This document shows, in pieces, positions 1-7,187 of a stretch of 60,865 nt of DNA. How positions within the stretch are numbered: the first letter of the stretch is position 1; each line of letters opens with the position of its first letter. Under the pieces are notes generated by a model. That model was not told the origin of the DNA. It worked only from the letters and a program-made list of their open reading frames with translations, and ran no database searches. Source of the stretch: an uncultured Actinomyces sp. (lineage in GTDB: Bacteria; Actinomycetota; Actinomycetes; Actinomycetales; Actinomycetaceae); the NCBI GenBank assembly GCA_900541895.1, contig UWSI01000010.1:1-60865 (forward strand), read 5' to 3'. The translations under genes were made by a program, and so were the position numbers.

Positions 1-196
1 GTGGCGTACGAAGCTCGACGAGCTCGCCATCTTCTAGGGCGTGCCCGCGGCGGGTTTCAACTTCGCCGTTGACACTCACGTCACCGCTTTGGATCAAGTC
101 GCGTGCTTCTGCACCGTCCTCAACCAGACCAGCGCGCTTGAGGAATTGGCCTAGTCGGATTGAGCCGCGGACCTCGATAGTGGGGATGGAAGGCAT
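1..196 (-). CDS. S4-domain RNA-binding protein (partial)
   Basis: The reverse strand reads MPSIPTIEVRGSIRLGQFLK and runs off the left edge, so only the first 65 residues are visible. The sequence continues with features of the S4 RNA-binding fold as found in small YaaA/YbcJ-type proteins: a GLVEDGAEAR stretch, then SGDVSVNGEVETRRG. Members of this family bind structured RNA, often ribosomal, in the cytoplasm. The ATG at 194-196 follows an AGGAG on the reverse strand. The gene is divergent from the gene beginning at 300. What lies beyond the edge cannot be seen. Confidence 0.8.
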   Translation of the reverse strand, partial: MPSIPTIEVRGSIRLGQFLKRAGLVEDGAEARDLIQSGDVSVNGEVETRRGHALEDGELVELRTP

Positions 197-210
197 GTGC
201 GCTCCTGTGC

Positions 211-239
211 TTGAGGGCGTGTTTTTCGCTTTGTATTAT
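211..239 (+). promoter_or_regulatory. Sigma70-type promoter for the 300-1729 gene pair
   Basis: TTGAGG (211-216), a 17-base spacer and TATTAT (234-239) give a near-consensus housekeeping promoter about 60 bases ahead of the GTG start at 300. Transcription would begin near 246. Confidence 0.7.
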
Positions 240-299
240 CACACGCCTCTATGTCGCGATACGATAAACGCTGTTACCCAACACGAAGTGGAGGCCCTT

Positions 300-965
300 G
301 TGTCTGAAGACAACAATCGGGATCTGGATGCGCAGTTTCGTGATCTAGTCGCAGACATGGAGTCCGATCTTGAGGGGGATCTGCCACAAGACGCGGGGGA
401 GGATGCGTCGTCGACACGAGATGCGCTGGATACCCCCGTTGATGAGTCGCTTCACCTTGAGGGTGGCAAGCTTTCCGTTGCCCTAGTACTCGCTCCCATC
501 CCTTCCGCCGAAGCCCTCCATTCTCTGCTCGCTCTTTCCGGTATTCACGAGGCCGTGGTGCGGTTGAAGCCTTGGACTGGGGTGTGGTTGCGAGTGCAGA
601 CCCAGACAACCCAAGAAGAAGAACTCAATGTGCTTCTGACAGGGCGTCGTCCAATGCCGCCGGAAGTTGATCGGATTGCCTCGGTGATTTCGCGACTGTC
701 GAAGTATGGTGCCGTTGCGATTATGTCCTGGCTGGTTGAGGGCGATGGCGTGGAGCCCGGTGTGTCAGGTCAGATCACTGCGCAGCGCTACGTCAATGGA
801 AGTAGCGAGGATGATATTCCTGCAGGGCTGCTGTTGGGGGCAATGCCTCAGGCGACCGAGGATCTATTGCTTGGCCGAACTCTTCCCTCCGACTATCCCG
901 ATTCCATTCAAGCGGATGGAAAGGGAGGCCGCCGCGGTCCCTTCTCGTGGTTGAGGAAGCGCTGA
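300..965 (+). CDS. Uncharacterised protein, partner of SseB-like gene
   Basis: I do not recognise this 221-residue protein with confidence. A GTG start at 300 is chosen because GGAGG lies five bases upstream; the open frame extends further back to 69 but has no comparable ribosome site. The first 60 residues are acidic and probably disordered (many D and E). A compact alpha/beta region follows from about residue 60, and the protein ends in a basic tail (WLRKR). No signal peptide or membrane segment is visible. Its stop overlaps the start of the following SseB-family gene by one base (TGATG), so the two are translationally coupled and probably act together. It may be a diverged SseB-like domain, but this is a guess from context. 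Confidence 0.7.
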   Translation: MSEDNNRDLDAQFRDLVADMESDLEGDLPQDAGEDASSTRDALDTPVDESLHLEGGKLSVALVLAPIPSAEALHSLLALSGIHEAVVRLKPWTGVWLRVQTQTTQEEELNVLLTGRRPMPPEVDRIASVISRLSKYGAVAIMSWLVEGDGVEPGVSGQITAQRYVNGSSEDDIPAGLLLGAMPQATEDLLLGRTLPSDYPDSIQADGKGGRRGPFSWLRKR

Positions 966-1729
966 TGGCTGAGGTAATTGGCGAAGAACAGAAGAACCGT
1001 TTGGCGCAGCGTCTTTCGATGGCTACGCACAACCGAGATGATCACGGACAGGTACTGAGTAAAACTCAGCATGCACTTGAGCGCCCTAAGGATAGTGCGC
1101 AACAACTCGAAGAGCTGGTCTATGCCCTTGAGGATGAGCGTGTAATTGTCCCAATCCGTGTTGAAGAGGATCCTCGAGTAACTGGAGTCCATGCGGGGGA
1201 GTTGGGGCACGATCCGGCTGGGTTTCTCGTGATTGAAACCTCCGCCGGTCCAGCAATTGCTGCGTTTAGCTCTTCTGCATCACTCTCGGTTTTTGATCCG
1301 AGCTCGCGTCCCATGGGGCTTCCTTTCAAGCGAGTTGCACTGGTTGCTTTGGTTGAAAGCGCAGGGCGCGTTGTCTTTGACCCCCACAGCGCAGATATTG
1401 TGGTCCCTCGAAGTGCAACCGTGGCTCTGGCCCAGGGAGATCATTGGCTTCCTGCGTGGAAAGATCGGGACCTCAAGAATCTGCTACTTGGGCAGGCAAG
1501 CCAGGAATTCTCGCCAGTGAGCGATCTCCACGTGGAATATGCCGGCCAGGAACTCTGTCGCATCATTCTTGAAATTGATGCGTCGAAGGTGCGTAGGAAT
1601 GAGGGTGACCTTACGCGCTCTGAGCTGCGAGAAAAAGTCCAGGGCGTCATTGAAGGGCTCAGTGCTTTTCCTCGGCTGCGCGCCGTTACAGACCAGATTC
1701 AATGGGTTCCTCGATGGGTGGGGATGTGA
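965..1729 (+). CDS. SseB family protein
   Basis: A 254-residue cytoplasmic protein resembling the SseB N-terminal domain family (enhanced serine sensitivity protein B-like). Members are widespread in Actinobacteria, often encoded next to infC, and their biochemical role is unknown. Typical features seen are the LVYALEDERVIVPIR strand near the N terminus, a stretch matching sequences shown to hold the family fold (AIAAFSSSASLSVFDPSSRP), and a C-terminal helical part. The ATG at 965 is preferred over an in-frame GTG at 947 because GAGG sits about nine bases before it and it overlaps the preceding stop. The gene shares the 211-239 promoter with its upstream partner; infC follows after 274 bases with its own leader. 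Confidence 0.75.
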   Translation: MAEVIGEEQKNRLAQRLSMATHNRDDHGQVLSKTQHALERPKDSAQQLEELVYALEDERVIVPIRVEEDPRVTGVHAGELGHDPAGFLVIETSAGPAIAAFSSSASLSVFDPSSRPMGLPFKRVALVALVESAGRVVFDPHSADIVVPRSATVALAQGDHWLPAWKDRDLKNLLLGQASQEFSPVSDLHVEYAGQELCRIILEIDASKVRRNEGDLTRSELREKVQGVIEGLSAFPRLRAVTDQIQWVPRWVGM

Positions 1730-1780
1730 GTCATTCCATCGCATTGCCATCAATCGAATATCGCCCTTGGCGCATGAATT

Positions 1781-1789
1781 TGCTAAGAT
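1781..1789 (+). promoter_or_regulatory. Possible extended -10 promoter of infC operon
   Basis: TGCTAAGAT is an extended -10 element (TGN plus TAAGAT). No good -35 is seen. A start near 1796 would give infC a leader of about 205 bases that contains the hairpin at 1936-1963. Confidence 0.35.
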
Positions 1790-1935
1790 ATTAGCGACCA
1801 ATCGGGGATTTCGCCCCGATCGTGCAAGCGGAGTTTCTCCCACCTTGATTCCCGCCCGAGTTTTCGGGTTGCCCACGTAGAGCCAGGGGATCGGGTTAAA
1901 CGGTAGCAGCCGGACGGATGTTGTTGCCGGGATAA

Positions 1936-1970
1936 GCCTTCGTGCGCACAGTGGCACGAAGGCCTTTTTC
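1936..1970 (+). terminator. Intrinsic terminator/attenuator in infC leader
   Basis: A perfect ten-base-pair stem (GCCTTCGTGC at 1936-1945 with GCACGAAGGC at 1954-1963), an eight-base loop and the run CTTTTTC. It ends 33 bases before the infC start codon and lies well downstream of the SseB-like gene. It could end that operon, but its position inside the probable infC leader fits an attenuator controlling initiation factor 3 and the L35/L20 genes. Confidence 0.7.
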
Positions 1971-2003
1971 GTGTCACGGATACGACTGTGGAAGGAGCCA
2001 CTC

Positions 2004-2645
2004 ATTAGCGAGCCTCGCATCAATGAGCGGATTCGAGTTCCCGAGGTACGTCTCGTGGGACCCGGAGGAGAACAGGTTGGTGTTGTCCGCGTGGAAGACG
2101 CACTGCGTCTTGCCGAAGAAGCGGGCCTCGACCTGGTTGAGGTTGCACCCGACGCTAAGCCGCCGGTTGCAAAACTCATGGACTACGGAAAATACAAGTA
2201 TGAAGCGGCCCAGAAGGCTCGCGATGCTCGCCGTAATCAGGCGAACACGCAGCTCAAGGAGATTCGCTTCCGCCTGAAGATTGATGACCACGACTTCTCG
2301 GTGAAGAAGGGACACGTTGAACGTTTCCTTTCCGCCGGTGACAAAGTCAAGGTCATGATTATGTTCCGCGGTCGTGAACAGTCACGACCTGAAGCGGGCG
2401 TCCGACTCCTGCAGCGTCTTGCTGAGGAAGTTGGAGAACTCGCCACTGTCGAATCGATGCCTCGCCAAGATGGCCGCAATATGACCATGGTTCTTGCGCC
2501 CACGAAGCGCAAGTCCGATGCGGTCAACGAGCAGCGCAAGCGTCGCGAAGCTGAACGTGAAGAACGTCGCGGTAAGCGCGCAGAACGCGCCAGTAAGGAC
2601 CAAGCTCGTGTGGCCTCGCAAGAGGCAGATGCACAGAAGAAGTGA
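2004..2645 (+). CDS. infC: Translation initiation factor IF-3
   Basis: IF-3 binds the 30S subunit, keeps it apart from 50S and checks the start codon and initiator tRNA. The 213-residue product opens with the family signature SEPRINERIRVPEVRLV, has the N-terminal domain to about residue 75, a helical linker (DYGKYKYEAAQKARDARR), the C-terminal domain to about 170 and a highly charged Arg/Lys/Glu tail typical of Actinobacteria. I place the start at an ATT codon (2004): AAGGAG lies at 1992-1997 with six-base spacing, and homologues begin with ISEPRIN. The alternative GTG at 1971 lies on the terminator T-run and has no ribosome site. An ATT start is the classic device by which IF-3 represses its own translation in E. 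coli. First gene of infC-rpmI-rplT. Confidence 0.95.
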   Translation: MSEPRINERIRVPEVRLVGPGGEQVGVVRVEDALRLAEEAGLDLVEVAPDAKPPVAKLMDYGKYKYEAAQKARDARRNQANTQLKEIRFRLKIDDHDFSVKKGHVERFLSAGDKVKVMIMFRGREQSRPEAGVRLLQRLAEEVGELATVESMPRQDGRNMTMVLAPTKRKSDAVNEQRKRREAEREERRGKRAERASKDQARVASQEADAQKK

Positions 2646-2688
2646 AGGTTGGGGTTAAACCCCGTCCGGAAGAAGAAGGATCAAAATA

Positions 2689-2883
2689 ATGCCGAAGAAT
2701 AAGACGCATTCCGGTTCCAAGAAGCGTTTCCGCCTCACTGGAAAGGGCAAGATCATGCGCGAGCAGGCTGGTGCACGCCACCTCCTCGAGCACAAGTCCT
2801 CCCGCAAGACCCGTCGTCTGGCCTCGGATCAGGTTCTGGCCACCGCCGACGTCAAGCGCGTCCGTACCCTGCTGGGCAAGTGA
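2689..2883 (+). CDS. rpmI: 50S ribosomal protein L35
   Basis: A 64-residue basic protein with the full L35 signature: MPKNKTHSGSKKRFRLTGKG at the N terminus and the HLLEHKSSRKTRRL core. It is a late-assembling component of the large ribosomal subunit. It lies 43 bases after infC behind an AGAAGAAGG-type ribosome site and 29 bases before rplT, the standard infC-rpmI-rplT operon. Length and sequence are normal for the family. Confidence 0.97.
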   Translation: MPKNKTHSGSKKRFRLTGKGKIMREQAGARHLLEHKSSRKTRRLASDQVLATADVKRVRTLLGK

Positions 2884-2912
2884 CCGGCACCTTCGACAAG
2901 GAGATTTAGAAA

Positions 2913-3293
2913 ATGGCACGTGTTAAGCGTTCTGTTAACGCCAAGAAGAAGCGTCGCACCGTACTCGAGCAGGCATCCGGCTACCGTGGCCAGCGTTCGC
3001 GCATGTACCGCAAGGCCAAGGAACAGGTCACGCACTCATTCGTGTACTCCTACCGTGATCGCAAGGCGAAGAAGGGCGATTTCCGTCGCCTGTGGATCCA
3101 GCGCATCAACGCTGCTTCCCGCGCACAGGGCATGACTTACAACCGTTTCATCCAGGGCCTGAACCTGGCCGGTGTTGAGGTCGATCGCCGCATGCTCGCC
3201 GAGCTGGCCGTCAACGATATCGCCACCTTCAACGCTCTTGTTGAGGTTGCGAAGAAGGCTCTGCCCGCCGACGTGAACGCGCCCAAGGCCTGA
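2913..3293 (+). CDS. rplT: 50S ribosomal protein L20
   Basis: A 126-residue protein with the L20 hallmarks: MARVKRSVNAKKKRRTVLEQ, the YRGQRSRMYRKAKEQV helix and the DRKAKKGDFRRLWI segment. L20 binds 23S rRNA early in 50S assembly; in Bacillus and E. coli it also represses its own operon by binding the leader RNA, so the infC leader here is a candidate target. An AAGGAG-type site precedes the ATG. A methyltransferase gene starts only seven bases after the stop and may be co-transcribed. Confidence 0.97.
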   Translation: MARVKRSVNAKKKRRTVLEQASGYRGQRSRMYRKAKEQVTHSFVYSYRDRKAKKGDFRRLWIQRINAASRAQGMTYNRFIQGLNLAGVEVDRRMLAELAVNDIATFNALVEVAKKALPADVNAPKA

Positions 3294-3300
3294 GCATTCA

Positions 3301-4155
3301 GTGAGCAGCTTTTCCGAACGCCCGTCCATCCTCGATAATCCTCGCGCTGATCGCGTGAAGAAAGTCGCGGCATTGGCCGGGCGTTCGGCGCGCTCACGCG
3401 CCGCTCTGATCCTGGTTGAAGGGCCGCAGGCGGTGCGCGAGCTGGTTCGCCATCGCGCAGGTAGCGTGCGCGATGTGTACCTGACCGAGGCGGCTGCGCT
3501 CCTGCATCCGGATGTTGTTACCGATGCTCGGAAAGCAACGCGCTGGGTGCATACGGTGACGCCGGAGGTCGCCTCCGCAATGAGTGGAGATGCTCAGGGG
3601 ATCCTCGCAGTTGCCGACGCCGAGGCGATCCACACCTCGTGGGATCCGCAGGCGGGGCAGTGGCCCGCGACCACGGTTATCCTCGCCCAGGGGCGTGACC
3701 CCGGGAACGTGGGGACGATCATCCGCACGGCCGATGCGATGGGTGCTCAGGCGGTTGTGGCCGTCGCGGGAACCGTTGACGTGACAAGTCCCAAAGTCAT
3801 TCGTTCCTCCGCCGGCTCCCTTTTCCACATCCCTGTCCTCTCCGCCCCGTCGGTGCACGAGGCGATTGCCGCACTGCGCTGTGAGGGGCACGTTGCGCTG
3901 GGAACATCCGGCGGGTATGGTTCTGTGGATTTGAACGACCTTATGACACCTCGATCTGCCGCTCATACTGCGCTGCGGGGACCGCACTCCTGGGTTCTGG
4001 GCAATGAAGCTCAGGGACTGTCGCAGGAGGAGCTTGCTGCCTGCGACCTCCTGGTTCGTATCCCGATGAGCGGCCATGCCGAATCCCTCAATGTGGCGTC
4101 GGCTGCATCGATCTGTCTTTTTGCCTCTCAGTGGAGTCGCGACCAGCTGCTGTAG
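3301..4155 (+). CDS. TrmH/SpoU family RNA 2'-O-methyltransferase
   Basis: A 284-residue S-adenosylmethionine-dependent RNA ribose methyltransferase of the SpoU branch of the SPOUT (knotted) superfamily. The N-terminal substrate-binding part (about 1-105) resembles the 23S rRNA methyltransferase/TsnR group. The catalytic domain shows motif 1 (ILAQGRDPGNVGTIIRTADA, about 127-146), motif 2 (LGNEAQGLSQEEL, about 235-247) and motif 3 (SLNVASAASICLFASQW). The gene starts with GTG, seven bases after rplT, a frequent position in Actinobacteria. The exact rRNA or tRNA target cannot be told from sequence. A broken relative of its catalytic half lies at 5341-5775 on the far side of thiL. Confidence 0.88.
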   Translation: MSSFSERPSILDNPRADRVKKVAALAGRSARSRAALILVEGPQAVRELVRHRAGSVRDVYLTEAAALLHPDVVTDARKATRWVHTVTPEVASAMSGDAQGILAVADAEAIHTSWDPQAGQWPATTVILAQGRDPGNVGTIIRTADAMGAQAVVAVAGTVDVTSPKVIRSSAGSLFHIPVLSAPSVHEAIAALRCEGHVALGTSGGYGSVDLNDLMTPRSAAHTALRGPHSWVLGNEAQGLSQEELAACDLLVRIPMSGHAESLNVASAASICLFASQWSRDQLL

Positions 4156-4331
4156 GCGTCGTGATCGCTGAGTTCAGTGCAGCTCGCGCCCCCTGCGCTG
4201 TATATGTGGGGTCTTCTGGTGGTTCTTGTCTAAAGAATCCATATTTGCCTGTCTTCTGTTCTCGCTGCTCAGAGTGAAGAAAGCTTCCCTCATTCTGGAT
4301 AGTCATTATTTTTCTGTGGGGCTGGCTCAGA

Positions 4332-4343
4332 TAGGATGGGGGT
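4332..4343 (+). promoter_or_regulatory. Probable leaderless promoter of thiL
   Basis: TAGGAT (4332-4337) lies exactly six bases before the GTG start at 4344, so transcription would begin at the start codon itself. No clear -35 is seen. The intervening GGGGGT could also act as a weak ribosome site. Confidence 0.5.
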
Positions 4344-5399
4344 GTGCGAGTTGCAGACACCAATGAAAACCAGCTCATTACCACCTTCCGTGAACTCCTT
4401 CCGTCAGGGGAACGCACTCTTATCGGATCGGGAGATGACTGCGCGCAGATTGTGACACCGGAAGGGCACTTCATTGTGACCACGGACGTTCTCGTCGAGG
4501 GACGCCACTTCCGAGTCGACTGGTCGAGCGCCTATGAGATCGGTGCGCGCGCTGCCGCCCAAAATCTCGCGGATATTGCGGCCATGGGGGGACGTGCCTC
4601 CGCTCTGGTCGTCTCCCTGGTGTTGCCTGCAGATACCGAGGTGGACTGGCTGAACGACCTGGTGGAAGGCTGCGGCGATCGCGCACGAGAAGCCGGTGCC
4701 GGCGTCGTCGGCGGCGACCTATCTTCGGGAGATCAGCTGGTGATTGCTGTGACGGCAATGGGCTGGTGCCCCCACGGCGTCGTGGTACGCAGCGGTGCGC
4801 AACCCGGTGACGTACTGGCCGTTGCGGGAACCCTGGGACGTTCCGCGGCCGGTTTAGCCGCCCTCTCCTCGGGGAAGGTTCCCCCCTGCACCCCGAGCGC
4901 TGAGCTTCCCTCATCGATTCGCGAGGCGGTTTCCGTTTTCCGTGCCCCTGTCCCTCCGCTGGAGGCGGGGGTGCACGCAGCCTTGGCGGGGGTGCACGCC
5001 ATGATGGACGTTTCCGATGGGCTGGCGGTGGACGCTCGACGAATGGCCAAAGCCTCGGGAATTGTCATTGAAGTGGATCCCGCACTTCTCAAGGAGGACG
5101 TGGACGCTCTACTTCCCGTAGTGCGCCTCGTGAATCCGGAGGACAGCGGCGCAGAGGAAGGCTATGCGCGTTCCTGGGTGGTCGGTGGGGGAGAAGACCA
5201 CTCTCTGCTGGCTGCTTTCCCGCACGAGGCGCCTCTTCCGGAAGCTTTCCGTCCCATTGGGCGTGTCCGCGCCTGTCGGGGTGGGGAAAGTCCCGCCGCA
5301 CTAATGAACGGCCAGAAATTGACCGGGGGCTGGGATCACTTTGCCTGCGATGCGATCGATGGGCGCGCGTGCAATCATCGCCGTGAAGGGGAGCGTTGA
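4344..5399 (+). CDS. thiL: Thiamine-monophosphate kinase, altered C-terminus
   Basis: ThiL phosphorylates thiamine monophosphate with ATP to give the cofactor thiamine diphosphate. The product has the family landmarks of the PurM/ThiL fold: LIGSGDDCAQI near residue 28 and TTDVLVEGRHFR near 48 (metal and nucleotide binding), GARAAAQNLADIAAMGG, GGDLSSGDQLVIAVTAMG, MMDVSDGLAVDARRMA near 216, and the closing GGWDHF. Homologues end at about this point. Here 18 further residues (ACDAIDGRACNHRREGER) are read out of frame from a methyltransferase remnant that follows without a gap, so the 3' end looks remodelled by a deletion. The catalytic core seems intact and the enzyme is likely functional. GTG start with a likely leaderless promoter. 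Confidence 0.9.
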   Translation: MRVADTNENQLITTFRELLPSGERTLIGSGDDCAQIVTPEGHFIVTTDVLVEGRHFRVDWSSAYEIGARAAAQNLADIAAMGGRASALVVSLVLPADTEVDWLNDLVEGCGDRAREAGAGVVGGDLSSGDQLVIAVTAMGWCPHGVVVRSGAQPGDVLAVAGTLGRSAAGLAALSSGKVPPCTPSAELPSSIREAVSVFRAPVPPLEAGVHAALAGVHAMMDVSDGLAVDARRMAKASGIVIEVDPALLKEDVDALLPVVRLVNPEDSGAEEGYARSWVVGGGEDHSLLAAFPHEAPLPEAFRPIGRVRACRGGESPAALMNGQKLTGGWDHFACDAIDGRACNHRREGER

Positions 5400-5775
5400 C
5401 GCCTCGAACCCCAAGGTTATTCGCTCCTCCGCAGGCTCAGTTTTCCACCTTCCTATCGTTCCCCTTTCCTCCTTTGACGAGGCCTGTCAATGCCTTCACG
5501 ATCAGCGTTGCGTAATCCTGGGGACTTCTGGTGCGCAAGGCGCCTACAGTTTGAGTCAGCTGATGTCTCAGGCAGCTCTTGAAGGGTGCGGTTGGCTTGT
5601 CCAATCACATGCGTGGGTCTTTGGAAATGAAGCTCAGGGAATGAGCGATGAAGAAATGGCCGCATGTGATGCTCTGGTAATGATTCCGATGAGCGGCCAG
5701 GCAGAGTCCCTCAACGTTGCAAGCGCCGCTGCTATGTGCCTCTTTGCCTCGCAGAACGCACGCGTGGGGGAATAG
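5341..5775 (+). pseudogene. Truncated SpoU methyltransferase remnant
   Basis: This frame encodes the C-terminal half of a second SpoU-type RNA methyltransferase. From SMGARAIIAVKGSVDASNPK onward it follows the intact protein at 3301-4155 to its end, with motifs 2 and 3 present (FGNEAQGMSDEEMAACDAL and ESLNVASAAAMCLFASQ). The N-terminal RNA-binding domain and motif 1 (the DPGNVGTIIR loop needed for the knotted AdoMet site) are missing. The frame opens with a TTG inside thiL and has no ribosome site, so a functional product is unlikely. The two copies clearly differ along their length, which suggests an old paralogue cut down by a deletion that joined it to thiL. An assembly error is possible but less likely, because the junction is smooth. 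Confidence 0.75.
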
Positions 5776-5803
5776 GAGCTCTTCAAGGTATAGCTGCCTC
5801 GAT

Positions 5804-5851
5804 AAAAAGCCCGGCGCATCGGTTGCTTAATAGACAACTGATGCACCGGGC
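5804..5851 (-). terminator. Terminator of sucrose operon
   Basis: A 17-base arm pair (5809-5825 with 5835-5851; two mismatches) forms a strong hairpin followed on the minus strand by TTTTT (5804-5808). It lies just after the permease stop at 5867 and would also stop read-through from the plus strand remnant. Confidence 0.85.
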
Positions 5852-5866
5852 AATTGTGTTTGAGGC

Positions 5867-7168
5867 TTACTTAACCTTCTTGATTCGCATGATGAGCCAT
5901 GCGGCGATCAAAACAACGATGATCGCGACGATGAAAACGACCGTGTATGCCGAGGTCGGCGTTGTCGATGTATGGGTCATGTTCTTGACAATCACAACGA
6001 TCGCAGAGGTCATCAAAGAACCAACAACCATCGATAGTGTGTTCGCGAGGTTCAAGATTCCCAGGTCTTTGCCGGCCTCGTCGGGGTTGGGAAGGACCGA
6101 AACGTTGAGCGCCTGATCGATCGCGTTGTACACGCCGTACCCAAGGCCGGCGATTCCCGCAAAGAGGTACATACCCAGCGCAGAATGGAAGATCAGCGGC
6201 ATTGCGGAGCCAATCGCAAACATGACGCTGGCCAGGGCAACCGGGAGCTTGCGGCGACCGATGAAATCGGTGATCGGCCCAGCGCCCAGTGCTGCGACCA
6301 GTGAGACAGCCAGAGTAATCACTGCCATCGAGGCGATGAGCTCCGCTGCTAGCGTGGTTGCATTGGCATTACCTGCGAAGATGTAGTCCTGAGCGATGTA
6401 GAGCAGGTAGGTGTTGATCATCCAGTAGCCGCCCATCATCAAAGTACGACCAACAAGTGCGTAGTAGAAATCAGGTGCATTCTTCGGAGGGCGGAAGGAT
6501 TCAAGGATGCGCTTTGCTGAGAAGCTCTCATCAGATTCACCCCGATTGTCCCCTTCACGTGGCCAGATGATCACGGTGACAATACCGATGGCGGCAAAGA
6601 CTGCCGCGCCTAGGAGCCAGCCGTGAGTCAGCCCATTGTCTGCCTTGAGAAGGCGGGCTCCAACCAGATTGCCGATGGTTTGACCTGCCGCGATTCCGGC
6701 CCCATAGAAGCCCGAAATCGTTCCGCGGACCTCGTCGGGAATGCGGTCAGACATTGTTGCCACAAAGGGCGCAAGCATAACGTTGTATCCCAGCTGGGCC
6801 GTGCACCACAGCAGGAGGATCATGGGGAATGAATGTTGGTTCAGTGCAAGCAGTGCCATCGCACCACCAGCAATCAGCCCACCGATGATGATCCATGGAG
6901 TGCGCTTACCGAAACGAGAACGTGTCAAGTCGGAGAAAGTTCCGAAAATAACGTTTGCAAGAAGCGCGACTACCGAACCAACCGCGTTGATAGTGCCCAG
7001 CATTGATTCTTTTCCGGCCGCGTTAATATCTTCGAGCACTGCCGGCAAAATGACGGAGGTCAAAGCGACCCAGGGGATTGCACAGGCGACCGCGCTGACG
7101 GTGAAACCGACACTGAGGCGGATGAGGTTGATCCGCTTTTCTCTTGGCGGTCTAGAAACCTTGTTCAT
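5867..7168 (-). CDS. scrT: MFS sugar permease (sucrose transporter)
   Basis: A 433-residue membrane transporter with about 12 predicted hydrophobic segments. It carries the major-facilitator loop FSDLTRSRFGKRTPWIIIGG between helices 2 and 3 and a second copy-like motif ITDFIGRRKLPVALASVMFA after helix 8. The type is the disaccharide/H+ symporter group seen beside sucrose phosphorylase in bifidobacteria. It starts 19 bases after the sucrose phosphorylase stop behind AAGGAG, so the two are an operon: the permease brings sucrose in, the enzyme cleaves it. No regulator gene is adjacent. Sucrose as substrate is inferred from this context. Confidence 0.85.
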   Translation of the reverse strand: MNKVSRPPREKRINLIRLSVGFTVSAVACAIPWVALTSVILPAVLEDINAAGKESMLGTINAVGSVVALLANVIFGTFSDLTRSRFGKRTPWIIIGGLIAGGAMALLALNQHSFPMILLLWCTAQLGYNVMLAPFVATMSDRIPDEVRGTISGFYGAGIAAGQTIGNLVGARLLKADNGLTHGWLLGAAVFAAIGIVTVIIWPREGDNRGESDESFSAKRILESFRPPKNAPDFYYALVGRTLMMGGYWMINTYLLYIAQDYIFAGNANATTLAAELIASMAVITLAVSLVAALGAGPITDFIGRRKLPVALASVMFAIGSAMPLIFHSALGMYLFAGIAGLGYGVYNAIDQALNVSVLPNPDEAGKDLGILNLANTLSMVVGSLMTSAIVVIVKNMTHTSTTPTSAYTVVFIVAIIVVLIAAWLIMRIKKVK

Positions 7169-7187
7169 CTTGGCTCCTTATGGCTAG

